From the NCBI GenBank assembly GCA_013347225.1, contig CP054595.1, positions 3,778,415-3,842,414 on the forward strand: 64,000 nt of DNA, in the 5' to 3' direction. The notes beneath the pieces are model-generated. The model was not told the origin of the DNA, did no database searches, and saw only the letters and a list, made by a program, of their open reading frames with translations. The first letter of the stretch is position 1. Each line of letters begins with the position of its first letter. This DNA is from Candidatus Accumulibacter similis. GTDB lineage: Bacteria; Pseudomonadota; Gammaproteobacteria; Burkholderiales; Rhodocyclaceae. The position numbers and the translations under genes were made by a program. Of this stretch, positions 23,414 through 33,376 are shown in pieces.

Positions 23414-25699
23414 TCAAAAGGTCGTACCCATCTGAAACTGAAACTTCTGGATCTTATCATTCTTCTCGATGCCGATAGGCTGCCCGTAACTGAATTTCAG
23501 TGGGCCAAGCGGCGAAATCCAGGCCGCCGTCAGGCCCACCGACCAACGCAGACCGCCTTCCGAGATGGTATAGCCGGTTTCATTGAAGACATTGCCCGCA
23601 TCGACGAATGGCCCGAGGCGCAGTGCCTTGTCGAAGCCCGGGAAAGGCATCAGCAGTTCGGCGTTGAGGACCACCTTGCGCGTACCGCCGAGGCGCGTAT
23701 CGGGATAGAGCGGGTCCACCGGCCCCAGACTCGCCGTCTCGAAGCCACGGACCGAGCCGACGCCGCCGGCGTAGAAGTTCTTGTAGAACGGCAGTGTCTG
23801 CCCCTCGAGCCCGTCCGCGTAACCCAGCTCGCCGTAGAGCATCAGGATCAGGTCCTTGGTCAGCGAGAAATACTGCTGGTTGGAATAGGTCAGGCGGTAG
23901 AAGGAAAGATCGACACCCGGTATCGCGACCTCGACTCCCGCCTTCTGGACGCCACCACTGGTGGTGTAGATCGCACTGTTGCGCGTGTCGCGGGTCCACG
24001 ACACGGTCGCCGGCAGCGTGATGTTCGAGTCGCCGTGCTCCCTCTGGAACTGGATGTACTGGATCGGCGTCGCGATGGTGATCGGCGTGATGTCGATCGT
24101 CGTCTGGTCGATCGCCAGCCCGACGTTGAGCATGTCCTTCTCGTCCAGCGGAAAACCGAAGCGGATGCCGCCACCCCACGACGTGGACTGGAAGGCATAG
24201 CCAAGCGAGGTCGGGTTGAGCGTGCGGTAGTAGGCATCGAAGCCCTGGCTGATGCCATCGACGGTGAAATAGGGGTTGGTGTAATTGATGCCCAGCGTGC
24301 GGTTCAGCTTGCCGGTATTGATCTGCAGACCGAGGTGCTTGCCGCTGCCGAAGATGTTGGACTGCGAGATCGATCCCGAGAGAATGACTTTCTCGGCCGT
24401 CGAATAGCCGGCACCGATCGAGATGTTGCCGGTCGACTTCTCGGCAACGTTGACGTTGACGTCGACCTGGTCGATGCTTCCCGGCACCGGCGGCGTCTCG
24501 ACGTTGACTTCGTTGAAGTAGCCGGTGCGATCGATCCGCTCGCGTGACTTGGCGACCCGGTCGGCATCGTACCAGGCGCCCTCCATCTGACGCATCTCCT
24601 GCCGGATCACTTCATCACGCGTCTTGCTGTTGCCGGTGATATTGACGCGGCGGACGTAGGTGCGCTTGCCGGGATCGACGAAGATGGTGAAAGCCACCTG
24701 CCGCTTCTCCTTGTCGAGTTCCGGTGCCGCATTGACGTTGGCGAAGGCGTAACCCTGATGGCCAAGCTTGTCGGTGATCGCCTTGGTGCTCTCGTTCAAC
24801 CGCTCGCGCGAGAAGACCTCGCCCGCCCGGATCTTCACCAGCTTCCTGAACTCCTCTTCGGGCAACGTCAGGTCGCCGGCCAGCTTCACCGAGGAGACGA
24901 GATAACGCTCCCCTTCGTTGATGCTGATCGTGATGTAGATCTCTTTCTTGTCGGGCGTGATCGACACCTGCGTCGACTCGACGCTGAATTCGAGATAGCC
25001 GCGATCCAGGTAGTACGAGCGCAGCGTCTCGAGGTCCGCGGACAACTTCTGCCGCGAGTACTGGTTGTCCTTGGTGTACCAGCTGATCCAGCCACCCGTC
25101 TTCTGCTGCATGACGGCCAGCAGGTCCTTCTCGCGAATGGCATTGGCGCCGACGATGTTGATCTGCCGGATGCTCGCCGGCTCACCCTCGTCGATGGTGA
25201 AGTTGATCGCCACCCGGTTGCGCTCGAGTGGTGTGACGGTCGTCGTGATCGTCACCGCGTACCTGCCGCGCGTCAGATACTGCCTCTTCAGCTCCTGCTC
25301 GGCCTTCTCCAGCGTTGCCCGGTCGAAGGTCCGCGCGACGGCGACGCCCACTTCCTTCAGTCCCTTGATCAACTGGTCCTTGTCGAACTCCTTCAGGCCG
25401 ACAAAATCGATCTGCGCGATCGCCGGGCGCTCCTCGACGACGACGATCACCACCCCGCCATCCATCTCGATGCGGACATCCTTGAAGAAGCCGGTGGCAA
25501 ACAGCGCCTTGATCGCCTGCGCAGCCTTCTCGTCGGTCATCGTCTCGCCGACCTTGACCGGCAGATAGCTGAAGACCGTGCCGGCCTCGACGCGCTGAAT
25601 TCCCTCGACGCGGATGTCGCGCACGGTGAACGGCTCGATCGCCACCGCTGCGGAGGCAAGGAGAGAGGCCAACAGACCTGCGAGCAGGTTTTTCTTCAT
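23414..25699 (-). CDS. bamA: Outer membrane assembly factor BamA
   Basis: A 761-residue Omp85 protein. The signal peptide (MKKNLLAGLLASLLASAAVA) is followed by five POTRA domains (about residues 22-420, e.g. FTVRDIRVEGIQRVEAGTVFSYLPV and GEPASIRQINIVGANAIRE). The rest forms the 16-strand barrel. GVGSVRGFETASLGP is the lid-lock VRGF motif and the protein ends with an aromatic residue (QMGTTF). Inserts outer membrane proteins. Confidence 0.98.
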   Translation of the reverse strand: MKKNLLAGLLASLLASAAVAIEPFTVRDIRVEGIQRVEAGTVFSYLPVKVGETMTDEKAAQAIKALFATGFFKDVRIEMDGGVVIVVVEERPAIAQIDFVGLKEFDKDQLIKGLKEVGVAVARTFDRATLEKAEQELKRQYLTRGRYAVTITTTVTPLERNRVAINFTIDEGEPASIRQINIVGANAIREKDLLAVMQQKTGGWISWYTKDNQYSRQKLSADLETLRSYYLDRGYLEFSVESTQVSITPDKKEIYITISINEGERYLVSSVKLAGDLTLPEEEFRKLVKIRAGEVFSRERLNESTKAITDKLGHQGYAFANVNAAPELDKEKRQVAFTIFVDPGKRTYVRRVNITGNSKTRDEVIRQEMRQMEGAWYDADRVAKSRERIDRTGYFNEVNVETPPVPGSIDQVDVNVNVAEKSTGNISIGAGYSTAEKVILSGSISQSNIFGSGKHLGLQINTGKLNRTLGINYTNPYFTVDGISQGFDAYYRTLNPTSLGYAFQSTSWGGGIRFGFPLDEKDMLNVGLAIDQTTIDITPITIATPIQYIQFQREHGDSNITLPATVSWTRDTRNSAIYTTSGGVQKAGVEVAIPGVDLSFYRLTYSNQQYFSLTKDLILMLYGELGYADGLEGQTLPFYKNFYAGGVGSVRGFETASLGPVDPLYPDTRLGGTRKVVLNAELLMPFPGFDKALRLGPFVDAGNVFNETGYTISEGGLRWSVGLTAAWISPLGPLKFSYGQPIGIEKNDKIQKFQFQMGTTF

Positions 25700-25703
25700 A
25701 AGC

Positions 25704-27071
25704 TCAGCCGGAGAACAAGCGGTTGATGTCGTTGTAGAAGGCGAACGCCATGAGCATGAGCAGCAAGGTCAGCCCGATCTGTTGGCCGATCTCCATCGCG
25801 CGCTCGGAAAGGGGCCCGCGCTTGATTATTTCCACCAGATAATACAGCAAATGCCCGCCATCCAGAATCGGGATCGGCAGCAGGTTGAGGACGCCGAGGC
25901 TGATGCTCACCAGTGCCAGGAACTTTAGATAGTAGTCGACGCCGAGCTTCGCCGACTGGCCGGCATAGTCGGCGATGGTCACCGGCCCACTCAGGTTGCG
26001 CCACGAAACTTCGCCCGTGATCATGCGACCGATCATCACCAGGGTGAATGCCGACTTGTCCCAGGTCTCGGCGAATGCCTTGCCCAGCGCCGACACCGGT
26101 CCGTAGCGAACGGTGACCATCATCTGCTCGCGCGTCTGCCCGCCGTCGCGTACCGCGGCACCGATGCGACCGATCTTCCGCCCCTGTTCCTCGACCGTCG
26201 ACGGCCTCACCGCCAGCCGCTGCGGCAACCCGTGGCGGAGAATCTCCACCTGCAGCGTCTGTCCCGGCGAACGGCGAACGACACTGACCAGTTCCGCCCA
26301 ACTGTCGATCGGCTCACCATCGATATCCAGGATCTCGTCACCCGCCTGCAGCCCGGCGGCCTCGGCTGCGCTCCCGGCGCTGACGCTGCCGACGATCGGC
26401 GGCAGGCGCGGCCGGTAGAGTCGCAAGCCCAGCCTCTCGAGCGCATCCCCCTCCCAACCGGATTGCCGCACGACCGCCAGATCGAGGCGGCGAACGATTA
26501 TCTCCTGCCGCGGGTTGAGCAACTCGAGGTCGACCTGATCGTGATCGACCGCCCTTCGCAGCAGCAGCCAGCGCATCTCCTGCCAGGTCTGCACCGGCTC
26601 GCCACCGACCCGCAGCACCTGCTCGCCGTCGTCGAGTCCGGCGGCTGCGGCCGGACTCGACAACGCCGGCGGACCGAGGATCGGCCTGAACTCCTCGCTG
26701 CCGTACCAGAACAGGCCCCAGTAGAGCAGCACAGCCAGAATGAAGTTCGCCGCCGGCCCAGCGGCGACGATCACCATCCGGCGCGCGACCGGCTGCCGAT
26801 TGAAGCTGCGGTGCAGTTCGGCAGGCGCCACTTCGCCTTCGCGCTCGTCGAGCATCTTGACATAGCCGCCGAGCGGAAAGGCGGCGATGGCCCATTCGGT
26901 GTCATCGCGACCCCAGCGTCGCACGAACAGCGGTCGCCCGAAGCCGACCGAAAAACGCACTACCCTGACCCCCGCCCAGCGGGCCGCGAGATAGTGGCCG
27001 AACTCGTGCACGATGACGAGGATGCCGAGCACGACGGCAAAAGCGACGAGATAGTAGAGAAAGCCGCTCAT
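25704..27071 (-). CDS. rseP: RIP metalloprotease RseP
   Basis: A 455-residue site-2 protease. HEFGHYLAARWAG near residue 20 contains the zinc-binding HExxH. Two PDZ domains lie between about 125 and 310. LLPIPILDGGHLLYYLVEII near 400 gives the third zinc ligand. It cleaves RseA-like anti-sigma factors in the inner membrane. The ATG at 27069-27071 overlaps the dxr stop by 4 bases; longer in-frame starts are inside dxr. Confidence 0.95.
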   Translation of the reverse strand: MSGFLYYLVAFAVVLGILVIVHEFGHYLAARWAGVRVVRFSVGFGRPLFVRRWGRDDTEWAIAAFPLGGYVKMLDEREGEVAPAELHRSFNRQPVARRMVIVAAGPAANFILAVLLYWGLFWYGSEEFRPILGPPALSSPAAAAGLDDGEQVLRVGGEPVQTWQEMRWLLLRRAVDHDQVDLELLNPRQEIIVRRLDLAVVRQSGWEGDALERLGLRLYRPRLPPIVGSVSAGSAAEAAGLQAGDEILDIDGEPIDSWAELVSVVRRSPGQTLQVEILRHGLPQRLAVRPSTVEEQGRKIGRIGAAVRDGGQTREQMMVTVRYGPVSALGKAFAETWDKSAFTLVMIGRMITGEVSWRNLSGPVTIADYAGQSAKLGVDYYLKFLALVSISLGVLNLLPIPILDGGHLLYYLVEIIKRGPLSERAMEIGQQIGLTLLLMLMAFAFYNDINRLFSG

Positions 27072-28255
27072 GCGCAGACGCCAGCGGCCATGCACTGCTC
27101 GGTAGCCTGGCGCGCCGCCCGGTCGGCTGCCAGCACCTCGGCGAGCGAAGCGGGCTCACGGCCGGCCGGCAACTGGTCCATGACTTCCTCGATCAGCCGC
27201 GGGATCACGGTGAAGCCGATGCGACCCGCGAGGAAGGCCTCTACCGCCACCTCGTTCGCCGCATTGAGGGTCGCCGACGCCGTACCGCCTGCGCGCAGCG
27301 CGCGATAGGCCAGTGCCAGACAAGGGAAGCGCGCCAAATCCGGGCACTCGAAGTGCAGACCCGCGATGGCACACAGATCGAGCGGCGCCACGCCGGCGGC
27401 AATGCGCCGTGGATAGGCGAGCGCATGCGCGATCGGCGTCCGCATGTCCGGATTGCCGAGCTCGGCGATCACCGAGCCGTCGGCATACTGGACCAGCGAA
27501 TGGATGATGCTCTGCGGATGGATGATGACCTGGATCCGCTCCGCCGGGAGATTGAACAGCCAGCGGGCCTCGATCACCTCCAACCCCTTGTTCATCATCG
27601 TCGCCGAATCGACCGAAATCTTCCGGCCCATCACCCAGTTCGGGTGCGAACAGGCTTCGTCCGGACCGACCGCGCCGAGATCCGCCAGCGGACGGTCACG
27701 GAACGGCCCGCCCGAGGCCGTCAGGCACAGACCGAGCACACCGCTCGCCTGCGGATCACCTGCATAGTCGGCGGGCAGCGACTGGAAAATCGCGTTGTGC
27801 TCGCTGTCGATCGGCAGCAGCGTGGCGCCGTTGTCGCGCACGGCACGCATGAAGACTGCGCCGGCCATCACCAGCGCCTCCTTGTTCGCCAGCAGGATCT
27901 TCTTGCCGGCAACTGCCGCCGCGAGGGTCGGCGGCAGTCCCGCAGCGCCGACGATCGCCGCCATGACGGCATCGACCTCGGGCAGTTGTGCCATGCGCAA
28001 CAGGGCCGCCGGACCATGGCTGACGGCAGTGGTGCAGCCGGCATCGCGAAGGCGCCCAGCCAGTCCGGCTGCCAGCGCCTCGTCGCCGACGACCGCGTAC
28101 TGCGGCCGGAACTCCAGGCATTGCTCGTAGAGGCGGTCACTCTGCCGATGCGCACAGAGCGCGACGACCCGGTACAGATCGGGATGGCGCCGCACCACAT
28201 CCAGCGTGCTGACGCCGATCGAACCGGTCGAGCCAAGAATCGTCAGCCTCTGCAT
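27068..28255 (-). CDS. dxr: 1-deoxy-D-xylulose-5-phosphate reductoisomerase
   Basis: A 395-residue enzyme of the MEP isoprenoid pathway. ILGSTGSIGVSTLDVVRRHPD is the NADPH-binding loop and ILLANKEALVMAGAVFM holds part of the substrate site. LPIDSEHNAIFQSLP carries the metal-ligand Asp and Glu, followed by LTASGGPFRD and HPNWVMGRKISVDSATMMNKGLEVIEARWLF. The ATG at 28253-28255 is the family start; the open frame continues upstream only as shadow of cdsA. 17 bases from cdsA. Confidence 0.97.
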   Translation of the reverse strand: MQRLTILGSTGSIGVSTLDVVRRHPDLYRVVALCAHRQSDRLYEQCLEFRPQYAVVGDEALAAGLAGRLRDAGCTTAVSHGPAALLRMAQLPEVDAVMAAIVGAAGLPPTLAAAVAGKKILLANKEALVMAGAVFMRAVRDNGATLLPIDSEHNAIFQSLPADYAGDPQASGVLGLCLTASGGPFRDRPLADLGAVGPDEACSHPNWVMGRKISVDSATMMNKGLEVIEARWLFNLPAERIQVIIHPQSIIHSLVQYADGSVIAELGNPDMRTPIAHALAYPRRIAAGVAPLDLCAIAGLHFECPDLARFPCLALAYRALRAGGTASATLNAANEVAVEAFLAGRIGFTVIPRLIEEVMDQLPAGREPASLAEVLAADRAARQATEQCMAAGVCA

Positions 28256-28272
28256 CAGGTTGCCGCCGGCGC

Positions 28273-29109
28273 TCAAGCCCTTGTCACCAGCCAGACGAGT
28301 GCGACCAGCGGCATGGTCGAGGTGAGGCTGTCGATGCGGTCGAGCACCCCGCCGTGCCCGGGCAACAGGTTGCTGCTGTCCTTGAGGCCCGCCTGCCGCT
28401 TGAGCAGGGACTCGAACAGGTCGCCGACGATGCTGATCGCCGTCAACAGCAGCAGAACGGGGACCAGCAGCAGCAGGTTGCCGGCCAGCGCCGCCGGCAG
28501 GCTCGACGACAGCAGCAGACCATAGGCCAGCACCAGCAGGCCACCGCCGACCGCTCCTTCCCAGGTCTTCCCGGGACTGATTGCCGGCGCCAGCTTGTGC
28601 CTGCCGAAGCGACGACCGCTGAAATAGGCGCCGATGTCCGCCAGCCAGACCACGGCCATGATCCCCAGCAGCGTCAGCGGACCGGCCTGCCGCAACTGGA
28701 CCAGCGCCAGCCAGAGGGGCAGCAGCAGGACGGCTCCGGTCGCCAGCGCCGGGATCGTCCGGGCAAGAGGCCAGCGCCGCTGCAGCCAGACCGGTGCCAG
28801 CAGCAACCAGAAGACCACCGCCGGCAGGTAGAAGGCAGCGCCCAGCCGCCACGCCGAGTCGGTGCCCCCCGCCGACAGGCCGACCGCCGCCGGCTCGGCG
28901 ATGGCCACCAGCAGACAGATCACCGTCAGCGCGAAGCCGAGCGCGATCCTTGGCGCGCCCGCGAGCTGCATCAACGCCCCCCACTCCCAAGCCGCCAGCG
29001 CGGCGACCGCGGTGACGAAAAGCAGCCAGCCGAGCGGCGGCAGATGGAACAGCGCCAACAGGAAAGCCGCAAGCAGGACGACCGCGGTGACTACCCGCGT
29101 CCTAAGCAT
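28273..29109 (-). CDS. cdsA: Phosphatidate cytidylyltransferase CdsA
   Basis: A 278-residue membrane enzyme with about eight hydrophobic segments that makes CDP-diacylglycerol. The C-terminal signature is split: ISPGKTWEGAVGGGLLV near 185 and LLPGHGGVLDRIDSLTSTMPLVAL near 250 with the metal-binding Asp. The ATG at 29107-29109 overlaps uppS by 8 bases. Confidence 0.95.
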   Translation of the reverse strand: MLRTRVVTAVVLLAAFLLALFHLPPLGWLLFVTAVAALAAWEWGALMQLAGAPRIALGFALTVICLLVAIAEPAAVGLSAGGTDSAWRLGAAFYLPAVVFWLLLAPVWLQRRWPLARTIPALATGAVLLLPLWLALVQLRQAGPLTLLGIMAVVWLADIGAYFSGRRFGRHKLAPAISPGKTWEGAVGGGLLVLAYGLLLSSSLPAALAGNLLLLVPVLLLLTAISIVGDLFESLLKRQAGLKDSSNLLPGHGGVLDRIDSLTSTMPLVALVWLVTRA

Positions 29110-29896
29110 CGACTCGCGGACCCGTCGCCTGCGCCGATGCCGGCAGTGCACCCAGCAACTGCTCGCTGGTGCGCCCGAAGCGGCGTTCGCGCTGCCGATA
29201 CCAGGCCAGTGCGGCGTCGAAAGCGAGCGCGTCGAACTCCGGCCACAGCACCTCGGTGAAGTAGAGCTCGGAATAGGCCAGTTGCCAGAGGAGGAAATTG
29301 CTGATCCGCTGCTCACCGCCGGTACGAATGAAGAGATCGGGTTCCGGCGCATAGCTCATCGCCAAGTGCGGTGTCAGGTCGGCCTCATCCCAGTCGCCCC
29401 TGCGCTCCGGGTTTTCCAGCAGCATGCGTCTGGTCGCCTGCAGGATGTCCCAGCGGCCGCCATAGTTGGCAGCGATCGACAGGACGAGGCGAGTGTTGGC
29501 CGCCGTCCGTTGCTCGGAGGCGTCGATCAGCGCCTGCAGGTCGGGCTCGAAACGCGCCAGATCGCCAATCACGCGCAGGCGCACGCCGTTGCGATCGAGC
29601 TTCCTGACCTCTTCCTTGAGAACGCGGACGAACAGTTGCATCAGCAGCGACACCTCGTCCTGCGGTCGGCGCCAGTTCTCCGAGCTGAAGGCAAAAAGGG
29701 TCAGGTACTCGATGCCACGTTCGAGGCAGCAGCGGACCATCGTGCGCACCGTCTGGACCCCGCGCCGATGACCGGCGAAGCGCGGCAACATGTGCTTCTT
29801 CGCCCAGCGCCCATTGCCATCCATGATGATCGCCACATGCCTGGGGACGGCCAGTGCTGGCGGAACATCGCGCGTCGAGCTGGCAAAGCGCTGCAT
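29102..29896 (-). CDS. uppS: Undecaprenyl diphosphate synthase
   Basis: A 264-residue cis-prenyltransferase. VAIIMDGNGRWAKKHMLPRFAGHRRGV has the catalytic Asp and the phosphate-binding loop, LTLFAFSSENWRRPQDEV follows, and DLFIRTGGEQRISNFLLWQLAYSELYF is the typical C-terminal signature. Supplies the lipid carrier for peptidoglycan and O-antigen. ATG at 29894-29896; the upstream open frame overlaps frr intergenic sequence only. Confidence 0.96.
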   Translation of the reverse strand: MQRFASSTRDVPPALAVPRHVAIIMDGNGRWAKKHMLPRFAGHRRGVQTVRTMVRCCLERGIEYLTLFAFSSENWRRPQDEVSLLMQLFVRVLKEEVRKLDRNGVRLRVIGDLARFEPDLQALIDASEQRTAANTRLVLSIAANYGGRWDILQATRRMLLENPERRGDWDEADLTPHLAMSYAPEPDLFIRTGGEQRISNFLLWQLAYSELYFTEVLWPEFDALAFDAALAWYRQRERRFGRTSEQLLGALPASAQATGPRVDA

Positions 29897-29919
29897 TCTG
29901 ATTACCTCGTCGGCAACGG

Positions 29920-30480
29920 TCAGATCGCCATCAGCTCGGTTTCCTTGTGGCTGAGCTGCTTGTCGATCTCCGCCACGTAACGGTCGGTCAGCTTCTGGAT
30001 CTCGTCCTGAGCACGGTGCTCGTCGTCCTCGGAACACTCCTTGTTCTTGAGCATTTCCTTCAGCGTCGCAATCGCGTCACGGCGAAGGTTGCGCACCGCC
30101 ACCTTGGCAGCCTCTCCCTCACCCTTCACCACCTTGATCAGGTCACGACGACGCTCCTCGGTCAACGGCGGCATCGGCACGCGGATCAGGTCTCCCTGTG
30201 CAGAAGGATTGAGACCGAGGTCGCAGTCCCGCACCGCCTTCTCGAGCTTGGCCAGCATGTTCTTCTCCCATGGCTGGACGCCAAGAGTCCGGGAATCGAT
30301 CAGAGTGACGTTGGCCACCGTGTTGATCGGCACCGAGGAGCCGTAATACTCGACATGCACATGATCGAGCAGGCCGATGTGGGCGCGCCCGGTACGTACC
30401 TTGGCCAGGTCCGTCTTGAGTGCCTCGACCGATCGCTGCATCTTGTGCTCAGCCGTTTTCTTGACTTCTGCTATCGCCAT
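29920..30480 (-). CDS. frr: Ribosome recycling factor
   Basis: A 186-residue protein with the full RRF pattern: EHKMQRSVEALKTDLAKVRTGRAHIGLLDHVHVEYYGSSVPI, VQPWEKNMLAKLEKAV and the C-terminal helices EDDEHRAQDEIQKLTDRYVAEIDKQL. Splits post-termination ribosomes together with EF-G. 12 bases after pyrH. Confidence 0.98.
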   Translation of the reverse strand: MAIAEVKKTAEHKMQRSVEALKTDLAKVRTGRAHIGLLDHVHVEYYGSSVPINTVANVTLIDSRTLGVQPWEKNMLAKLEKAVRDCDLGLNPSAQGDLIRVPMPPLTEERRRDLIKVVKGEGEAAKVAVRNLRRDAIATLKEMLKNKECSEDDEHRAQDEIQKLTDRYVAEIDKQLSHKETELMAI

Positions 30481-30492
30481 TTGCCACTCCCA

Positions 30493-31215
30493 TCAGCAAT
30501 AGACCAGGGTGCCTTCATTGTCGCCCATCGTGACCCGCTGCAGCGCCCCCGGGTTGAATATCGAGAAGACATTGATCGGCAGCTTCTGGTCACGACAGAG
30601 AGCGAATGCCGTTGCATCCATCACCGCCAGATTGCGCGCGATCGCGTCGTCGAAACTGATCCGGTCATAACGGACGGCGTGCGGATCCTTCAGCGGGTCG
30701 GCCGAGTAGATGCCGTCCACCTTGGTTGCCTTGAGAACGATTTCGGCCCCGATCTCTGCCCCGCGCAGTGCCGCCGCGGTATCGGTAGTGAAGAACGGAT
30801 TGCCCGTGCCGCCGGAAAAGATCACCGTCCGCCCCTGCTCCAGATAGCGGATGGCTTTCGCCCGAATGTACGGCTCGACCACCTGCTCGATGTTCAAAGC
30901 CGACTGCACGCGCGACGCCATCCCCGCGGAACGCATCGCATCGTGCAGTGCGAGACCGTTCATCACCGTTGCCAGCATGCCCATGTAGTCGGCCTGCGCG
31001 CGGTCCATGCCGCGCGCCGCCGGCGCCACACCGCGAAAGATGTTGCCACCACCGATGACCACACCGACCTGCACGCCGAGGTCGACGATCGCCTTGATCT
31101 CGGACACGATGCCGGCGATGGTCTGCCGATTGATACCGTAGGCATCGCCACCCATGAGCGCTTCGCCGGAGAGTTTGAGGAGAATGCGACGGTACCTCGG
31201 TGACTGGGCTGACAT
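30493..31215 (-). CDS. pyrH: UMP kinase
   Basis: A 240-residue amino-acid-kinase-fold enzyme. RILLKLSGEALMGG at the N-terminus, VVIGGGNIFRGV, then RTVIFSGGTGNPFFTTDTAAALRGAEIGAEIVLKATKVDGIYSADP are standard. Makes UDP from UMP; regulated by GTP and UTP. 27 bases from tsf. Confidence 0.98.
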   Translation of the reverse strand: MSAQSPRYRRILLKLSGEALMGGDAYGINRQTIAGIVSEIKAIVDLGVQVGVVIGGGNIFRGVAPAARGMDRAQADYMGMLATVMNGLALHDAMRSAGMASRVQSALNIEQVVEPYIRAKAIRYLEQGRTVIFSGGTGNPFFTTDTAAALRGAEIGAEIVLKATKVDGIYSADPLKDPHAVRYDRISFDDAIARNLAVMDATAFALCRDQKLPINVFSIFNPGALQRVTMGDNEGTLVYC

Positions 31216-31242
31216 CGGCTTCTTGGCTCCTTCGGTCAGGGG

Positions 31243-32139
31243 CTACCTCTGGGCGGCAGCGGCAGCCTGCGCCGCCACTTCGGCGGCAAAATCGTTCGAA
31301 CGTTTGGCGAGACCCTCGCCAACGACGAACAGAGTGAAGCCGGCGACCGACGCCCCCTTGCTCTTCAGCAACTGGGCGATCGTCTGCTTGCCGTCCTCGG
31401 CCTTGACGAACACCTGCCCGAGCAGGGTCACCTCGTTCAGGAACTTCTGTACCGAGCCGTCCACGATCTTTTCGATCATCGCTTCGGGCTTGTTCGCTTC
31501 ACGCGCCTTCTCCGCCGCGATCCGGCGTTCGCTGTCGATCAACTCGGCGTCGATGCCCGAGGCATCGAGTGCCTTCGGCTTCGCCGCCGCGATGTGCATC
31601 GCCAGATCCTTGCCGAGCTGATCGTCGCCGCCGCTGTAATCGACGAGGACGCCGATCTTCGCACCGCCATGCACATAGGAAGCGAGCTTGCCGGTGGCGG
31701 GGACGCGGACGAAGCGACGAATCGACATGTTCTCGCCGATCTTGCCGACCAGCGCCGTACGCGTCGATTCGACCGTGCCGTCGCCCATGGGCAGCGACGC
31801 GAGAGCAGCGACGTCAGGCGGGCTCTCGCGCAGCACGAGGCCGGCACAGTCGCTCGCCAGGCGCAGGAACTCGTCGTTCTTGGCGACGAAGTCGGTCTCG
31901 CAGTTGATTTCGACGATGGCACCGAGCTTGCCATCGGGCGTCCGCTGGATCGCCACGACGCCCTCGGCAGTGATGCGGCTGGCAGCCTTGCTCGCCTTCG
32001 ATCCGAGCTTGACGCGCAGGATCTCTTCCGCCTTCCCGATGTCGCCGCCGGCTTCTGTCAACGCCCTCTTGCACTCCATCATCGGCGCGTCGGTTCTCTC
32101 GCGCAATTCCTTGACCATGCTTGCGGTAATTTCCGCCAT
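31243..32139 (-). CDS. tsf: Elongation factor Ts
   Basis: A 298-residue guanine-exchange factor for EF-Tu. VKELRERTDAPMMECKRALTEAGGDIGKAEEILRVKLGSKASKAASR is the N-terminal UBA-like domain. VEINCETDFVAKNDEF is the TDFV signature. An Ala/Gln-rich C-terminus ends the protein. ATG at 32137-32139 is the family start; the extra upstream codons are not conserved. Confidence 0.98.
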   Translation of the reverse strand: MAEITASMVKELRERTDAPMMECKRALTEAGGDIGKAEEILRVKLGSKASKAASRITAEGVVAIQRTPDGKLGAIVEINCETDFVAKNDEFLRLASDCAGLVLRESPPDVAALASLPMGDGTVESTRTALVGKIGENMSIRRFVRVPATGKLASYVHGGAKIGVLVDYSGGDDQLGKDLAMHIAAAKPKALDASGIDAELIDSERRIAAEKAREANKPEAMIEKIVDGSVQKFLNEVTLLGQVFVKAEDGKQTIAQLLKSKGASVAGFTLFVVGEGLAKRSNDFAAEVAAQAAAAAQR

Positions 32140-32211
32140 TTCTTTCTCCACTTGCAGGTGCCGGCCGGCTGGCCGCAGCACCCGTCATTCAGTACGGTAA
32201 CCAGTAACAGC

Positions 32212-32235
32212 GCTCGCGGCTGTGCCGCCGCGAGC
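32212..32235 (-). promoter_or_regulatory. Hairpin between rpsB and tsf
   Basis: A 9-bp perfect stem (GCTCGCGGC and its complement) with a six-base loop lies in the 145-base gap between rpsB and tsf. No T-run follows, so it is not a strong terminator; it may attenuate or stabilise the transcript. Confidence 0.45.
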
Positions 32236-32284
32236 CCACCTGCCACCCGGCATGGACTGCCGCCGGCAGGGCCTGCGGGCAGGA

Positions 32285-33028
32285 TCAGTCGCCCGCCTCT
32301 TCCTCGAAGAACTCGTCCCCGGCGACGACATCGACCAGTTCCTCGACGAACTGGCTGCGGCCTTCGAGCACGGCATCGGCAACACCGCGGGCGTAGAGGC
32401 GGATCGCGCGCGAAGAATCGTCGTTGCCGGGAATGACGTAGTCCACGCCATCGGGCGAGTGGTTGGTGTCGACCACCGCGACCACCGGGATACCCAGCTT
32501 GACCGCCTCGGTGATGGCGATCTTGTGGTAACCGACGTCAATGACGAACAGCGCATCGGGCAGCGACGCCATCTCCTTGATGCCGCCGATCGACTTGTGC
32601 ATCTTGTCCAGCTCGCGCGTCAGCATCAGCGCCTCTTTCTTGCCGAGCCGGTCGAGAGATCCGTCCTCGCACATCAGCTCCAGCTCCTTCAGGCGCTTGA
32701 GCGACTGCTTGATCGTCTTGAAGTTGGTCAGCATGCCGCCCAGCCAGCGCTGGTCGACATACGGGGAAGCGCAGCGAGTCGCCTCTTCGGCCATGATTTC
32801 GCGAGCCTGGCGCTTGGTGCCGACGAAGAGGATCGTTCCCTTGTTGGCCGACAGCTTGCGCACGAAGCTCATCGCTTCGTTGTACTTGGCCAGCGTCTGC
32901 TCGAGGTTGACGATGTGGATCTTGTTGCGCGCGCCGAAAATGTACGGCGCCATCTTGGGGTTCCAGAAGCGTGTCTGATGACCGAAATGAACACCGGCCT
33001 CCAGCATCTGGCGCATCGTTGTGGACAT
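32285..33028 (-). CDS. rpsB: Ribosomal protein S2
   Basis: A 247-residue ribosomal protein: MRQMLEAGVHFGHQTRFWNPKMAPYIFGARNKIHIVNLEQTL and GGMLTNFKTIKQSLKRLKELE and IPVVAVVDTNHSPDGVDYVIPGNDDSSRAI. The C-terminus is short and acidic. First gene of the long minus-strand unit that runs to the trmH-like gene. Confidence 0.98.
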   Translation of the reverse strand: MSTTMRQMLEAGVHFGHQTRFWNPKMAPYIFGARNKIHIVNLEQTLAKYNEAMSFVRKLSANKGTILFVGTKRQAREIMAEEATRCASPYVDQRWLGGMLTNFKTIKQSLKRLKELELMCEDGSLDRLGKKEALMLTRELDKMHKSIGGIKEMASLPDALFVIDVGYHKIAITEAVKLGIPVVAVVDTNHSPDGVDYVIPGNDDSSRAIRLYARGVADAVLEGRSQFVEELVDVVAGDEFFEEEAGD

Positions 33029-33376
33029 GGATCTTGGCCTTCTCTATCAGGGTTGGACCACCATCCGCCCAGCTACAGCCTGCCCTCATCAGCTGCACGG
33101 CAGACACCCTTGAACAGGCGGATGTGCGTATTGGGGCTGGCCACCTCGGCCACCCGGGCGTACCGCGAACGGCACACACTTCCTTGCTTGCCGGCACGGG
33201 CCAGCAAAGACCGCGGATGGTACCACCAAGACGAGGATGATTTCAATTCGGCGAGCGCAGCGAAAGCGGGTTTTTCTCCATCTCCGGAGACGATTCCCCG
33301 TTGATCGGGCAAATTGCCTAAGCCGGCCGCTTCCTTTATCCTTCCCTCCTCCCGATTCCGCCGCCGAGCGACCAGT
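33029..33376. promoter_or_regulatory. Divergent control region and rpsB leader
   Basis: 348 bases between divergent rpsB and map. The part next to rpsB (33060-33130, minus strand) is rich in self-complementary runs and resembles the structured S2-autoregulated leaders seen upstream of rpsB in other proteobacteria; I cannot fold it to be sure. I cannot fix -35/-10 boxes with confidence on either side. Confidence 0.35.
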